A DNA stretch of 64,000 nucleotides. Source: Siphonodentalium dalli (taxonomy: Eukaryota > Mollusca > Scaphopoda > Gadilida > Siphonodentaliidae). Below, piece by piece: positions 46,796 through 59,499 of this stretch (position 1 is the first letter of the stretch; every line of letters begins with the position of its first letter). The stretch covers positions 214,808,151 through 214,872,150 of the forward strand of contig CP136065.1 of assembly GCA_032622095.1 (NCBI GenBank). The letters run 5' to 3'. The translations under genes and the position numbers were made by a program. The notes beneath the pieces were generated by a model, which was given only the letters and a program-made list of their open reading frames with translations, did not search any database and was not told the origin of the DNA.

Positions 46796-49700
46796 GGTGT
46801 GACTACTTACGGTCCGGGACCGCCCGGATCGCCGGGGACCGCCCGGGACCGCTCGGGACCGCCCGGGTGGCCCCACGTGCCAGTGGACACAATATCTCGA
46901 CGTTATAACGTAGCGACATGCCACCTGAGGGCAACATAGAAATATATAATCGCTCGCTCGTCTCCGGCCGGTCATATTAACCCCACAAATGTCGATATTG
47001 GCTAAAGAGCCTGTGTGATTACTGGTGTCTTCGTGTGTTTTCAGACAGATTATTTTGGTGATTCTCGGTAGTGCAATACACCTGAGTGTTAATTCCATAT
47101 ATTGACTCGTTGAGGCGTCCACGGCCGATGTTATTAACCCCTCAAATTCCGGTAAAATAGTATATCAACAAAAAGAACCTTGGGACCGCCCGGGACCGCC
47201 CGGGCGGCCCCATGGGCGCGTGGACACTATATCTCGAAGTTATAACATAGCGACATACCCCACGAGGTCAACCTAGAAAATGTTACTCGCTCGACTCCGG
47301 CCGGTGTTATTAACCCCTCAAAATCAGATAAAATGGTATATAAACAAAAAGAACACTGGGACCGCCCGGGCGGCCCCATGGGCCCGTGGACACTATATCT
47401 CGACGTTATAACGTAGCGACATACCCCACGAGGTCAACATATAAAATGGTACTCGCTCACTCGACTCCGGCCGGTGTTATTAACCCCTCAAAATCCGATA
47501 AAATGGTATATAAACAAAAAGAACATTGGGACCGCCCGGGCGGCCCCATGGGCCCGTGGACACTATATATCGACGTCATAACGTAGCGACATACCCCACG
47601 AGATCAACCTAGAAAATGATACTCGCTCGCTCGACTACGGTCGGTGTTATTAACCCCTCAAAATCCGATAAAATGGTATATAAACAAAAAGAACACTGGG
47701 ACCGCCCGGGACCGCCCGGGCGGCCCCACGGGCCCATGGACACTATATCTCGACGTTGTAACGTAGCGCCATACCCCACGAGGTCAACCTAGAAAATGTT
47801 ACTCGCTCGCTCGACTCCGGCTGGTGTTATTAACCCCTCAAATGCCGATAAAATGGTATATAAACAAAAAGAACAAGTGTGCTGGGACCGACCGCCCGGG
47901 ACCGCCCGGGCGGCCTCACGGGCCCGTGGACACTATATATCGACGGTATAACGTAGCGACATACCCCACGAGGTCAACCTAGAAAATGTTACTCGCTCGC
48001 TCGACTCCGGCCGGTGTTATTAACCCCTCAAATCCGATAAAATGGTATATAAACAAAAAGAACACTGGAACCGCCAGGGACCGCCCGAGAGGCCCCATGG
48101 GCACGTGGACACTATATCTCGACGTAGCGAAATACCCCACGAGGTCAACCTAGAAAATGTTACTCGCTCGCTCGACTCCGGTCGGTGTTATTAACCCCTC
48201 AAAATCCGATAAAATGGTATATAATCAAAAAGAACACTGGGACCGCCCTGGACCGCCCGGGGGGCCCATGGGTCCGTGGACACTATATCTCGATGGTATA
48301 ACGTAGTAACATACACCACGAGGTCAACCTAGAAAATCTTACTCGCTCACTCGACTCCGGCCGGTATTATTAACCCCATAACAATCCGATATTGGCTAAG
48401 AGGGCACGGACAGCTCGGTGTATTCTTTTGATTTGGGACAGCATATTTTGATGATGCATGGTAGTGCAATACCACCTGATAGTGACTTCCAGATATTGAC
48501 TCGCTGACGCGTCAACACAAAATGCCGCAAAATACCGTATCACTATAAATATTCGGCCCTACATGATCGTAAATATCGCAATTTTCTTGAATGTTTTCAA
48601 TAAAAATTAATAACTTTACACCTATAATTTTTATATTTTGACACGAGCGGGTGTAATTGTGTTGATTTTGACAGCAACTGCTTGTCTGAAGAGAGCCGCG
48701 GCAGATGTTTGAATGTGTTGATATCAATTAGCAGTAAAACGGTATCGCAATTGTTATATTGTATACATTAACCCGTTCACAATAATCAGAAGATATATTG
48801 GCGGATTTAAACCGAAACTGTGTTATCATAACACTTGGGGAAGACGAACTGGTAATCTCGTGACAACAGTGGAGATTTGCGATGAGGTTTCCGTGTTTTT
48901 ATTGCAATCGAAAATGGTCGTAATCCCAAAATCTTCTTGGTGCTAGACAATAATGATCAATATGACGAAGAGAGTATTTGTGATACTGGAAATCCGTGTA
49001 CTTAATTTGCTTAACGACCAATCACACGATATTTCGTTATGGGGTAGATTATATATAATCGTGTGTGAATTAAAAATAAAATTTAATTCTAAATAACTTA
49101 AAATCATGCGACCACGTATTCGATTCACGCTTCCATCCATGGTGCTGTATCCGTGTTCCGTCTGCTCTACTGAAGCTGAAGATGAGTCAATATATTTTAT
49201 ATGGGGGGATGACCATATTACATATTATAAATTTTCTTTATTAGCTCCACATATGGAGAGTATGATGACCTCCATCAGCGGGAATAATGTTTTCAGTCCT
49301 TGCCCAAAAGGTCGTGGGTTGGGTTGCAATATGGGGAGGTTCTTTGACCAGGAAAATCCTATTATACATGTCCAGTTGACATCAGAGGTCTTAAAAGGGC
49401 ACTAATTTTTTAATAAAATAAAATCATTAATTATATAACCAAAATTGTTTAAATCTGATCGGTGAAAATTGAAACATGTGGGTGAAATTGGCACATGGCG
49501 TGTCAAGAGAAAAGGGCATTAAGTATTGGTAAAATAAAATAATTAATTTTATAACCAAAATTGTTGCAATCTGATCGGTGAGAATTGAAACATGTGGGTA
49601 AAATTAGCCCACAGCGTGTCAAGAGTTATAGATGCTGTTGACTTCACACGACTTAAAGGGGCAAATACGAGCAATTGTTGGCTGATTTTACAATACAAGC

Positions 49701-51503
49701 TCTTTATTTGTCATAATATGATGATATTCCAGGCATGTATAAATTGGTGCGTTAGATTAGACTAGTCGATCCTTAAATAACGACTTTTCAATTTATATAA
49801 GTGGAGATATAGCTGCGAACAAATATATGTGATCTGATTTGGTTTGGGGGGGGGGATAACGTTTCTAGGTTGACCTCGTGGGGTATGGCGCTACGTTAAA
49901 ACGTCGAGATATAGTGTCCACGGGCCCATGTGGCCTCCCGGGCGGTCCCGGGCGGTCCCAGTGTTATTTTTGTTTATATACCATTTTATCGGATTTTGAG
50001 GGGTTAATAACACCGACCGGAGTCGAGCGAGCGAGTAACATTTTCTAGGTTGACCTATTGGGGTATGTCGCTATGTTATAACGTCGATATATAGTGTCCA
50101 CGGGCCCATGGGGCCGCCCGGGCGGTCCCAAGGTTCTTTTTGCTTATACACTATTTTACCGGAGTTTGAGGGGTTAATAACATCGGCCGTGGACGCGTCA
50201 ACGAGTCAATATATGGAATTAACACTCAGGTATATTACACTACCGAGAATCACCAAAATAATCTGTCTGAAAACACACGAAGACACCAGTAATCACACAG
50301 GCTCTTTTAGCCAATATCGGCATTTGTGGGGTTAATATGACCGACCGGAGACGGGCGAGAGAGTAAATTTGTCTATGTTGCCCTAAGGTGGCATGTGGCT
50401 ACGTTATAACGTCGAGATATTGTGTCCATGGGCACTTGGGGCCACCCGAGCGGTCCCGGGCGGTCCCAATGTTATTTTTGTTTATATACCATTTTATCGG
50501 ATTTTGAGGGGTTAATAACACCGGCCGGAGTCGAACGAGCGAGTAACATTTTCTAGGTTGACCTCGTGGGGTATGTCTCTACGTTATACCGTCGAGATAT
50601 AGTGTCCACGCGCCCATGGGGCCTCCCGGGCGGTCCCAGTGTTTTTTTTGTTTATATACAATTTTATCGGATTTTGAGGGGTTAATAACACCGGCCGGAG
50701 TCGAGCGAGCGAGTAACATTTTCTAGGTTGACCTCTTGGGGTATGTCGCTATATTATAACGTCGAGATATTGTGTCCATGTGCACGTGGGGCCACCCGGG
50801 CGGTCCCGGGCGGTCCCAATGTTCTTTTTGTTTATATACCATTTTATCGGATTTTGAGGGGTTAATAACACCGGCCGGAGTCGGACGAGCGAGTAATATT
50901 TTCTAGGTTAACCTATTGGGGTATGTCGCTATATTATACCGTCGAGCTATAGTGTCCAGGGGCCCATGGGGCCTCCCGGGCGGTCCCGGGCGGTCCCAGT
51001 GTTCTTTTTGTTTATATACCATTTTATCGGATTTTGAGGGGTTAATAACACCGGTCGGAGACGAGCGAGCGAGTAACATATTCTAGTTTGACCTCGTGGG
51101 GTATGTGTCGCTATGTTATGACGTCGAGATATAGTGTCCACGGGCCCATGTGGCCGCCCGGGTGGTCCCGGGCGGTCCCAATGTCCTTTTTGTTTATACG
51201 CGTCAACGAGTCAATATATGGAATTAATATTCAGGTGTATTGCACTACCGAGAATTACCAAAATAATCTGTCTGAAAACACACGAAGACACCGGTAATCA
51301 CACAGGCTCTTTTAGCCAATATCGGCATTTGTGGGGTTAATATTATCGGCCGGAGACGAGCGAGCGAGTAAATATTTCTATGTTGCCCTCAGATGGGATG
51401 TCGCTACGTTATAACGTCGAGATATTGTGTCCATGGGCACGTGGGGCCACCCGGGCGGTCCCGGGCGGTCCCTGGGCGGTCCCGGGCGGTAATTAGTCAC
51501 ACC
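46796..51503. mobile_element. Foldback-like element: inverted arms of ~8 tandem 165-190-bp units each
   Basis: The left arm (46796-about 48480) and right arm (about 49860-51503) are reverse complements built of eight units each. Unit landmarks are gggaccgcccgggcggcccc, gtggacactatatctcgacg, ttataacgtagcgacatacc, cgaggtcaacctagaaaatg and ccggtgttattaacccctca. The outermost unit and at least one inner unit of each arm are a long variant that carries gattattttggtgattctcg. The extreme ends are ggtgtgacta(c/a)ttac inverted. No clear target duplication is visible. The centre (about 48500-49850) has no transposase-like frame. It lies in the intron after exon F. Confidence 0.82.
49395..49630. repeat. 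~117-bp tandem duplication inside the foldback loop
   Basis: Two copies share aaataaaataattaattwta, taaccaaaattgtt, aatctgatcggtga, ttgaaacatgtgggt and cgtgtcaagag. Confidence 0.75.
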
Positions 51504-52246
51504 GATTCATTCTGGCTCGACCTGGCCGATTTTGAAATGAATATGGACAGTTTGCTTGCTCAGAATAATGCAGAATGAATTGTAACCCAGCAAAGTCTTA
51601 AATAAAACATGAGAAATTTCCTCACATTGTGTGTACGTGATGGCAGTGATCAGGTAATCGTAGGAGGGGACCGAACTCAACCTTTGTCATCACTGCTGTA
51701 AATAAATTACTTTATTGTGCCACTTGTAACAACATATACCGAAGAGGAGCGTTGTGTCCCAATCTACATGTACTTTGTATCATAGTACAAATAGATATGT
51801 TTATGGTAAAAATGTAGTTTCATACCAACGAATTGTAATCATTCTTCGCGTGCAATTTGTCTGTTCGTCTCTCAGTTCATGTTTCCTGAACATCCCTCAA
51901 AATGAATAATAGATGAGTCGAATATATACGTTTCTAACTGGTGGGATAATTCATTATGTCACTAAAGGGTCAAAGGTTAATTCCCAACTGTGATTTTTGT
52001 TTTTTACATTTTTGTCATAAATTAGGGCTCAATCAAGCATGAATCCAATCAAACGTTTGGCGTTAACACAATTAATCAGACAGCTCTTATGGATTATCTA
52101 CGCTTGTATGCAAAATTTCTTAGATTTCATATCTGGGTCTTGGGGTATATGAGCCATTGTTCAAATATTATGATGGTGTGTGTATGGTATTTGATATTGT
52201 TAGTGATTATGAAGGTATTCTGAACCTAAACAATGGCTTAACCCTT

Positions 52247-52500
52247 TATATTCTAAATACTCATTGATGAGCAGTTCCCTTAGGAAATGTCCCGGTAATA
52301 AATCCTCGAATGTTTGTTGAACTTATTATCTGAACATTCCCCACCAATAAATATCAATCCTTCTGCACTTGTATCATATTCCCGTATGTCTACCGCCTGC
52401 CGTTATTACTTGGACACTCCTCCAAGTGAATAATATACCATTTCAATGTATACTGTTATAACTAACTGGTGGGGTAATCAATTTAGTATATGAAAGGTTC
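52247..52500. repeat. Dispersed repeat, uninterrupted copy matching the Helitron flanks
   Basis: It contains tctaaatactcattgatgag, tgaacttattatctgaacat, tccaagtgaataatatacca and caatgtatactgttataac in order. The other copies are 46069-46255 and the split copy around the Helitron. A partial copy may lie near 51900-51990. Confidence 0.65.
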
Positions 52501-52667
52501 AACTGCGATCCATGCTTTACCATGTCAACCGACGGCGTTACTAAACCGGGGAATATATAGTATGTTACTGATGCTGAAATAGCCACAGACTTTGTTATGG
52601 TTATATTCACATAGCCCATGCTAGTTAGCATAAATCATGAACGGTGTATGGTCACCTACCAATTGTA

Positions 52668-52836
52668 TAGTATATTTCATTAGTTTGTGTGATACATGTC
52701 TTCTTTGTACTAGTATATTTCATTACTTTGTGTGATATATGTGTTCTTTGTACTAGTATATTTCATTATTTTGTGTGATACATGGGATCTTTGTACTAGT
52801 ATATTTCATTAGTTTGTGTGCTACATGTGATATTTG
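52668..52836. repeat. Minisatellite, 4 copies of a 43-bp unit
   Basis: Units starting tagtatatttcattagtttg at 52668, 52711, 52754 and 52797, immediately upstream of the putative last exon. Confidence 0.9.
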
Positions 52837-52866
52837 AAATAACATTGGTGTGACCTCGTATTTTAG

Positions 52867-52908
52867 GACAATGAATACAGTAACGTTCAGAATCTGGGTC
52901 AGGCCTGA
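52867..52908 (+). CDS. Lectin-receptor gene, probable last exon
   Basis: After an acceptor (cgtattttag), the phase-0 frame reads DNEYSNVQNLGQA and stops at 52906-52908. The EYSNV motif is like the tyrosine motifs ending many EGF-type receptors. Phase 0 requires the weaker donor in exon F or an unseen intermediate exon. With the phase-2 donor the frame would instead read TMNTVTFRIWVRPELV... and stop at 52996. Membership in the gene is therefore plausible but not settled. Confidence 0.45.
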   Translation, partial: DNEYSNVQNLGQA

Positions 52909-53239
52909 GCTGGTGATGCATCTGAAGAAGAGAAGTGTGTGTCACGATCAACCTGACAACATCACCTCACAAGCGGAGGATAAACGTCTTCTGTAAATAT
53001 AACGTCAGTCATGACAACCGATTAAGGGGAACATGTGCGGCTTGTTTCAGCAACGATTGACAATTAACAGAAGGATTCATGGAAACAATCTCTAACTGCC
53101 CATGTTGCTATTCTGGAAATACACGCGAACACAATTGACCACTACGTCTGGGTGTGTCCCGTTCCACATGGAACGAATGGAAATATATATATCAAGAATG
53201 ACTGATTATTACACATATAATCTATATATGTTTTCGGAA

Positions 53240-53407
53240 TTCCCCACACCTCGATGTGAAATAGAATTCTCTTCAAGATAACCCACATATTTGTATTCCC
53301 CACACCTCGATGTGAAATAGAATTCTCTTCAAGATAACCCACATATTTGTATTCCCCACACCTCGATGTGAAATAGAATTCTCTTCAAGATAACCCACAT
53401 ATTTGTA
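53240..53407. repeat. Minisatellite, 3 copies of a 56-bp unit
   Basis: Three essentially identical units beginning ttccccacacctcgatgtga. A fourth, diverged copy lies at about 53594-53650. Confidence 0.92.
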
Positions 53408-53460
53408 ACTGCAAAAAAATTCGTAGTCGGATAGATCTGAGAAAATCACAATACGCATGT

Positions 53461-53560
53461 ATCTTAAGCAAATTACCAACAAACCTGTTTGGTCCATCCC
53501 AACCGGACAGGCTTACACAAGCCACTGCTTGGCAATGTACATATGTTCAATTTGTACGAT
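53461..53560. repeat. Direct repeat of sequence beyond the second foldback element
   Basis: The block aagcaaattaccaacaaacc ... gcttggcaatgtacatatgt at 53468-53560 recurs at 58643-58735. Confidence 0.7.
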
Positions 53561-53905
53561 AAACTATATATTTGTACCTATTAAACTATACCGGATTTCC
53601 CCACAACTCGATTATATGAAATCGAATTCTCTTCGAGATAGTCTACGGTTTATAACTGCAACAAAACGATTCGAAGTCAGTATATAGAGATCTAAGAAAA
53701 TCAGGATACACGTGTATCTTAAAGTGATGTGAAATGGAAAATAGAAATGGAGAATAATCTTGTTAAAAGTAGTTATTTTTACAAATATTATATCTAAATT
53801 AACAACACACATCGTCATTCTTATAATTATAGTAATTAAATGCAGTAACTGCCGATGGCGAAATCGTTTTCGTTAGTTTATCGCCGAAAGAGGCGTCCCG
53901 ATTCG

Positions 53906-56900
53906 GAAGTGTCTATATACCATCGGATGGCAAATAGCTATTCTACCAATATGCGCTATTTACCATCCGATGGTATTTAAAAAAAAAACAAATATCATAT
54001 CATCACAATACACTCATATAATGACAATTACTACCCGCCTTCTTGGTAAATGGGCCCAGTTGACCCTCGGTTGACCACCTACATATATCCTGGGGGGATG
54101 GCACGCAAAAAATGACCATTTTTTAAGGAAATTTCGTATAGTTTGAGTATTTAGTGGCACAAGCTGTCGCTTTATGCCCACATAATCACCATTCCTACCC
54201 GCCTTACAGAACACCCGGACCAGTTGACCCTCGGTTGACCACCTACAGATATCCTGGGGGGGGATGGCACGCAAAAAATGACAATTTTTTAAGGAAATTT
54301 CGTATAGTTTGAGTATTTAGTGGCACAAGCTGTCGCTTTATGTCCACATAATCGCCATTCCTACCCGCCTTACAGAAAACCCGGACCAGTTTACCCTCGG
54401 TTGACCACCTACAGATATACTGGGGGGATGGTACGTAAAAAATGACCAATTTTGAAGGAAATTTCGTATAGTTTGAGTATTTAGTGGCACAAGCTGTCGC
54501 TTTATGCCCACATAATCGCCATTCCTACCCGCCTTACAGAAAACCCGGACCAGTTGACCCTCGGATGACCACCTACAGATATACTGGGGGGATGGTACGT
54601 AAAAAATGACCAATTTTGCAGGAAATTTCGTATAATTTGAGTATTTAGTGGCACAAGCTGTCGCTTTATGCACACATAATCACCATTCCTACCCGCCTTA
54701 CAGAAAACCCGGACTAGTTGACCCTCGGTTGACCACCTACAGATATCCTGGGGGGATGGTACGCAAAAAATGACCAAGTTTTAAGGAAATTTCGTATAGT
54801 TTGAGTATTTAGTGGCACAAGCTGTCACTTTATGTCCTCATAATCGCCATTCCTACCCGCCTTACAGAAAACCCGGACCAGTTGACCCTCGGTTGACCAC
54901 CTACAGATATACTGGGGGGATGGTACGTAAAAAATGACCAATTTTGAAGGAAATTTCGTATAGTTTGAGTATTTAGTGGCACAAGCTGTCGCTTTATTTC
55001 GTCATTGCTCGCCTCATGCCACACACTAAACGGGGACTTGGGTTTGAAGGAATACGAGTCCAAAAGTGGTTCAAATCTTGTCCTTTTCGAATCGACCTCA
55101 TTTTCTTTTCACGCCTCAAAAAATCAAAAAATAATTCCACCTAAAATTTTGCACTTAGAAAAGCAATTTTCTCTCAGTGAAGCGAAAAAGTTCTGCAAAA
55201 ATAATCCTTTATATATATACTCCGTATCAAAGACGCGGCCGTAACTGTATCACGTCTTATTCAAATACTAATTCATAAATTCCCCGTTATGCTACACACG
55301 AAACGGGTCCAAATCGACCTGTTCGAGAAAAGTCGTTCATTTTCAAATCACTTTCGAAAAAAGGCTCCATTATTTCAACCTAAAGTTTTGGAATTGGAAA
55401 AATATTTTTTCTCAGTCAAGTGAAAAGAGCTCTTCAAAAAAATTCCGCTTATATATATAATATATTAGTTTACTAATATACGAAAAATTTGCCACTCCCC
55501 CATCCTCTGGGTTCACGCCAGCCCGGCGCAGACGGACCTCTCCGATTGCGTCAATCGAACACACCCCCTACCGCGGGTTAGACGCTAATTCTTTCGAGAC
55601 AATCCGATCTCAGTCCCCGTCAATATTACACGGGGTATCGGTATCTATTGGCGCCCATCGGATCCGTTATCAACAAATAAATTCGTCCACATATATAATA
55701 CTCCAGAATCATAAAATTTACATCCCGAGGTTTCTGCTACATTAGCATTGTCAACCTCAATCGTGTGCTTTACATTTTCATATAGCATATTCTTAACGGC
55801 GATAATCATTTACTAATAACAATACGTATATCTCGGCAAAAAGCACAATATTCTTCCTTCATATACTCTTTTTTTCAATCTAGATGTCCCCAAAATTACA
55901 AATGCACACACATTTTCTAGATTCACGAACTAAAACATCGCACTTCGTGTCGAGTCTCGTCATACGTAAGTCAACGCGCATAAAGAGCGCTCGTACAACG
56001 ATAATTCTCTCGCACCTTCTCGTAGTTATTGAATCCGTACATGAATATGTGTTACCTTTGCTGATGCAATGAAAGGACGTTGAATGTATATTATATTGCG
56101 TGAAAAATATATTGACTATCACATTGGTTATAACTATATTATGAACATCGCTGTCTTATGATTCCCATGTATTTGGAGGCGGCCACCTGTGATATAATAT
56201 AGTTCGCATTTTGACTGTTTCTGTTTGAAAATATCTTTCGGACAGGCATGTACGATCGATCTTTCGTCATTGTTGTGTGTGTTCGGGGAGGGTTTATGTG
56301 GACATGCAGGCCCATGTTCAGATCACATATGCATGGCCGTCACACAAGCGTCTGATAAGTCTTGAACAAGCCAGACGATACAATATATGTGTATCCGATC
56401 ATATGAATAGGTTTCATTGCCGCGTTAATGTCTGCTCAAGTGGAATTATATAATATTGGAATCATTTTTACAAGAATAAATTTGCAGAACGAGCTATCAC
56501 GATTCAAACTTTACTTTTTGGAGATCCAAGCTTATCAAACTCCAAAATGAAGAAATTTATTTTCAAGTCTGTACAAAACTTTATACAAGAGACAGATCCC
56601 AGTATGAGAGCATACGGATTTAATAGCAGAGGACTACTAGGTGACAACTGCAATCGAAAACGCCTCATGAACTTAGCCACTGCAGTTTTACCTTACGGAT
56701 GAACAGTATATTTCATCGGAACCAGATATATACTTCCGATTCGTATAATTTCGAACAAGTTGGCAGAGACTAGTAGCAACAACAATAACAATCTATACCA
56801 TTATCCACGTATAAACACCATATAATTTGTTTAATGTCATGTCCATTTTTTTTGGTTAGGAATCGTTATTATGTGGCCATAAAGAGCCAGCTTGTGCCAC

Positions 56901-58456
56901 TAAATACTCAAACTATACGAAATTTTCTTAAAAAATTGTCATTTTTTGCGTACCATCCCCCAGGATATCTGTAGGTGGTCAACCGAGGGTCAACTGGTCC
57001 GGGTTTTCTGTAAGGCGGGTAGGAATGGTGATTATGTGGGCATAAAGCGACAGCTTGTGCCACTAAATACTCAAACTATACGAAATTTCCTTCAAAATTG
57101 GTAATTTTTTACGTACAATCCCCCCAGGATATCTGTAGGTGGTCAACCGAGGGTCAACTGGTCCGGGTTTTCTGTAAGGCGGGTATGAATGGTGATTATG
57201 TGGACATAAAGCGACAGCTTGTGCCACTAAATACTCAAACTATACGAAATTTCCTTCAAAATTGGTAATTTTTTGCGTACCATCCCCCAGGATATCTGTA
57301 GGTGGTCAATCGAGGGTCAACTGGTCCGGCTTTTCTGTAAGGCGGGTATGAATGGTGATTATGTGGGCATAAAGCGACAGCTTGTACAACTAAATACTCA
57401 AACTATACGAAATTTCCTTCAAAATTGGTCATTTTTTGCGTACCATCCCCCAGGATATCTGTAGGTGGTCAACCGAGGGTCAACTGCTTCGGGTTTTCTG
57501 TAAGGCGGGTAGGAATGGTGATTATGTGGGCATAAAGCGACAGCTTGTGCCACTAAATACTCAAACTATACAAAATTTCCTTCAAAATTGGTCATTTTTT
57601 ACGTACCATCCCCCAGGATATATGTAGGTGGTCAACCGAGGGTCAACTGGTCCGGGTTTTCTGTAAGGCGGGTAGGAATGGTGATTATGTGGGCATAAAG
57701 CGACAGCTTGTGCCACTAAATACTCAAACTATACGAAATTTCCTTCAAAATTGGTCATTTTTTACGTACCATCCCCCCAGGATATCTGTAGGTGGTCAAC
57801 CGAGGGTCAACTTGTCCGGGTTTTCTGTAAGGCGGGTAGGAATGGTGATTATGTGGACATAAAGCGACAGCTTGTGCCACTAAATACTCAAACTATACGA
57901 AATTTCCTTCAAAATTGGTCATTTTTTGCGTGCCATCCCCCCAGGATATCCGTAGGTGGTCAACCGAGGGTCAACTGGTCCGGGTTTTCTATAAGGCGGG
58001 TAGGAATGGTGATTATGTGGGCATAAAGCGACAGCTTGTGCCACTAAATACTCAAACTATACGAAATTTCCTTCAAAATTGGTCATTTTTTACGTGCCAT
58101 CCCCCCAGGATATCTGTAGGTGGTCAACCGAGGGTCAACTGGTCCGGGTTTTCTGTAGGGCGGGTAGGAATGGTGATTATGTGGACATAAAGCGACAGCT
58201 TGTGCCACTAAATACTCAAACTATACGAAATTTCCTTCAAAATTGGTCATTTTTTACGTGCCATCCCCCCAGGATATCTGTAGGTGGTCAACCGAGGGTC
58301 AACTGTGCCCATTTACCAAGAAGGCGGGTAGTAATTGTCATTATATGAGTGTATTGTGATGATATGATATTTGTTTTTTTTTAAATACCATCGGATGGTA
58401 AATAGCGCATATTGGTAGAATCGCTATTTGCCATCGGATGGTAAATAGCCGCTGCC
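53906..58456. mobile_element. Foldback-like element with 164-bp tandem units and 10-bp target duplication
   Basis: The 4551-bp element is flanked by the 10-bp direct repeat tcccgattcg (53896-53905, 58457-58466). The termini are inverted and contain nested catcggatgg / ccatccgatgg palindromes. The left arm holds about six units and the right arm about nine units of 162-164 bp in opposite orientation. Unit landmarks are acagcttgtgccactaaata, ctcaaactatacgaaatttc, ggtggtcaaccgagggtcaa and aaggcgggtaggaatggtga. The many 60-110-codon frames along the arms are one repeated frame without function. The loop (about 55000-56870) has no transposase. An unoccupied paralogous site exists at 18336-18720. 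Confidence 0.88.
55005..55470. repeat. Diverged ~260-bp tandem duplication in the foldback loop
   Basis: Both copies contain tgccacacactaaacgggga / tgctacacacgaaacgggtc, tccaaa.., tcgacct..ttcgaatcg, then ttctctcagtgaagcgaaaa / ttctcagtcaagtgaaaaga and a run into tatatata. Confidence 0.6.
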
Positions 58457-58918
58457 TCCCGATTCGACTAGTAAATATTTACAATTGAGCGCAGTTTAGA
58501 CAATGTTTTCTATGGAGTGGTACGGTCGATTTGCTTCAGATTTTCGGTGATGTTAGTAGAATGCTTCATTCCTCCAATTGGCATAGCACCTGAATACTAT
58601 CTGATCAGTTTCACGCACTCAAACAAGTACATAATATGTCTTTAAAGCAAATTACCTACAAAACTGTTTGGCCCGTCCCATCCGTACCGTCTTACATATG
58701 CTACTGCTTGGCAATGTACATATGTTCAATTCGTTTCTTATATTTTATTGAATTTTATAACTACGAGATGGTGGATCCGTGGTTTGTGAACATTTTGAAT
58801 ATTGGATTTTTCAGTTACCCGGATGTACATGTACGAATGGACATAATTACCACGAAATTACGATTAGGGTGTAATTTATCCACCAACCCTTGTGTGTGGA
58901 GTGTACTTAATCATAATC

Positions 58919-59490
58919 ATGCCACAAAATAACGCATCTGGGCAGGTCAGAACGCGCTGGTCTCTACAAGAGGATTATGAGAAAACAATTGGTGAATTCA
59001 TCGAAGCAAGTAGTTCAACAAAATGCACTCCACATCAGTACTACATGAAGGGTTCGAGTGTGGTGATATAAAACAACTCATATGACTAATAGAAACCCGT
59101 GAAGACACATTATATATATTTCATTTATATAGAAGACACTGTCGACATACATAATAAGCGCGCCCACATAGCCATCGCTGTAAAGGTACTGTGATTAAAG
59201 AGATAGATTCGAAAGACGCCAATATCGCACAGGAAACAATGAAGCTGTTCAGTTATATCTATACCAGTGCTGAAAAGAAGAGGAAACGAGTGAAAACAAA
59301 ATGAGTTCTGGTGAGACTTATTCATTCAAAAGATTTTAGTTCTCGCGTGCACAAGTTGACTTGATATAGCATATAGCATCCTTGTGCCAGCGACAATGTA
59401 AATGGATCATGAACTATCAGCACCATCTCACCAAGCTGTGTATCATTCTTTCGTTAACCATAGTAGTCCAGGATATATTGGTCGACCTCT
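58919..59490 (+). pseudogene. Decayed KRBA2/Ginger-like integrase fragment
   Basis: Across several frames, collinear pieces of one protein can be read: RTRWSLQEDYEKTIGEFIEA and TPHQYYM (from 58919), then ECGDIKQLI, then EDTVDIHNKRAHIAIAVK, then KDANIAQETMKLF and KKRKRVKTK (to 59304), then QVDLI and KWIMNYQHHLTK (about 59350-59440). The order zinc-binding region, KRKR, then QVDLI...W.MNYQDHLTK is that of the integrases of Ginger-type transposons, often annotated KRBA2-like in molluscs. At least three frameshifts and several stops show it is dead. The right side is cut off near the start of the large palindrome. The family call is from memory of the pattern. Confidence 0.6.
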
Positions 59491-59499
59491 GCACCCCCC

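Noticed and set aside
55490-55625. tRNA- or rRNA-like GC-richer patch in the foldback loop
   Set aside because: The tgttcgattga word is a poor B box and no matching A box or cloverleaf was found.
54014-58348. Many 60-110-codon frames with residues RWSTEGQLVRVFCKAGRNGD
   Set aside because: They are the same 164-bp foldback unit translated repeatedly. Frames stop or shift between units and there is no conserved start.
53906-58456. CRISPR-like regular repeats
   Set aside because: Units are ~164 bp without unique spacers and lie in inverted arms in eukaryotic DNA; nothing CRISPR-like is present.
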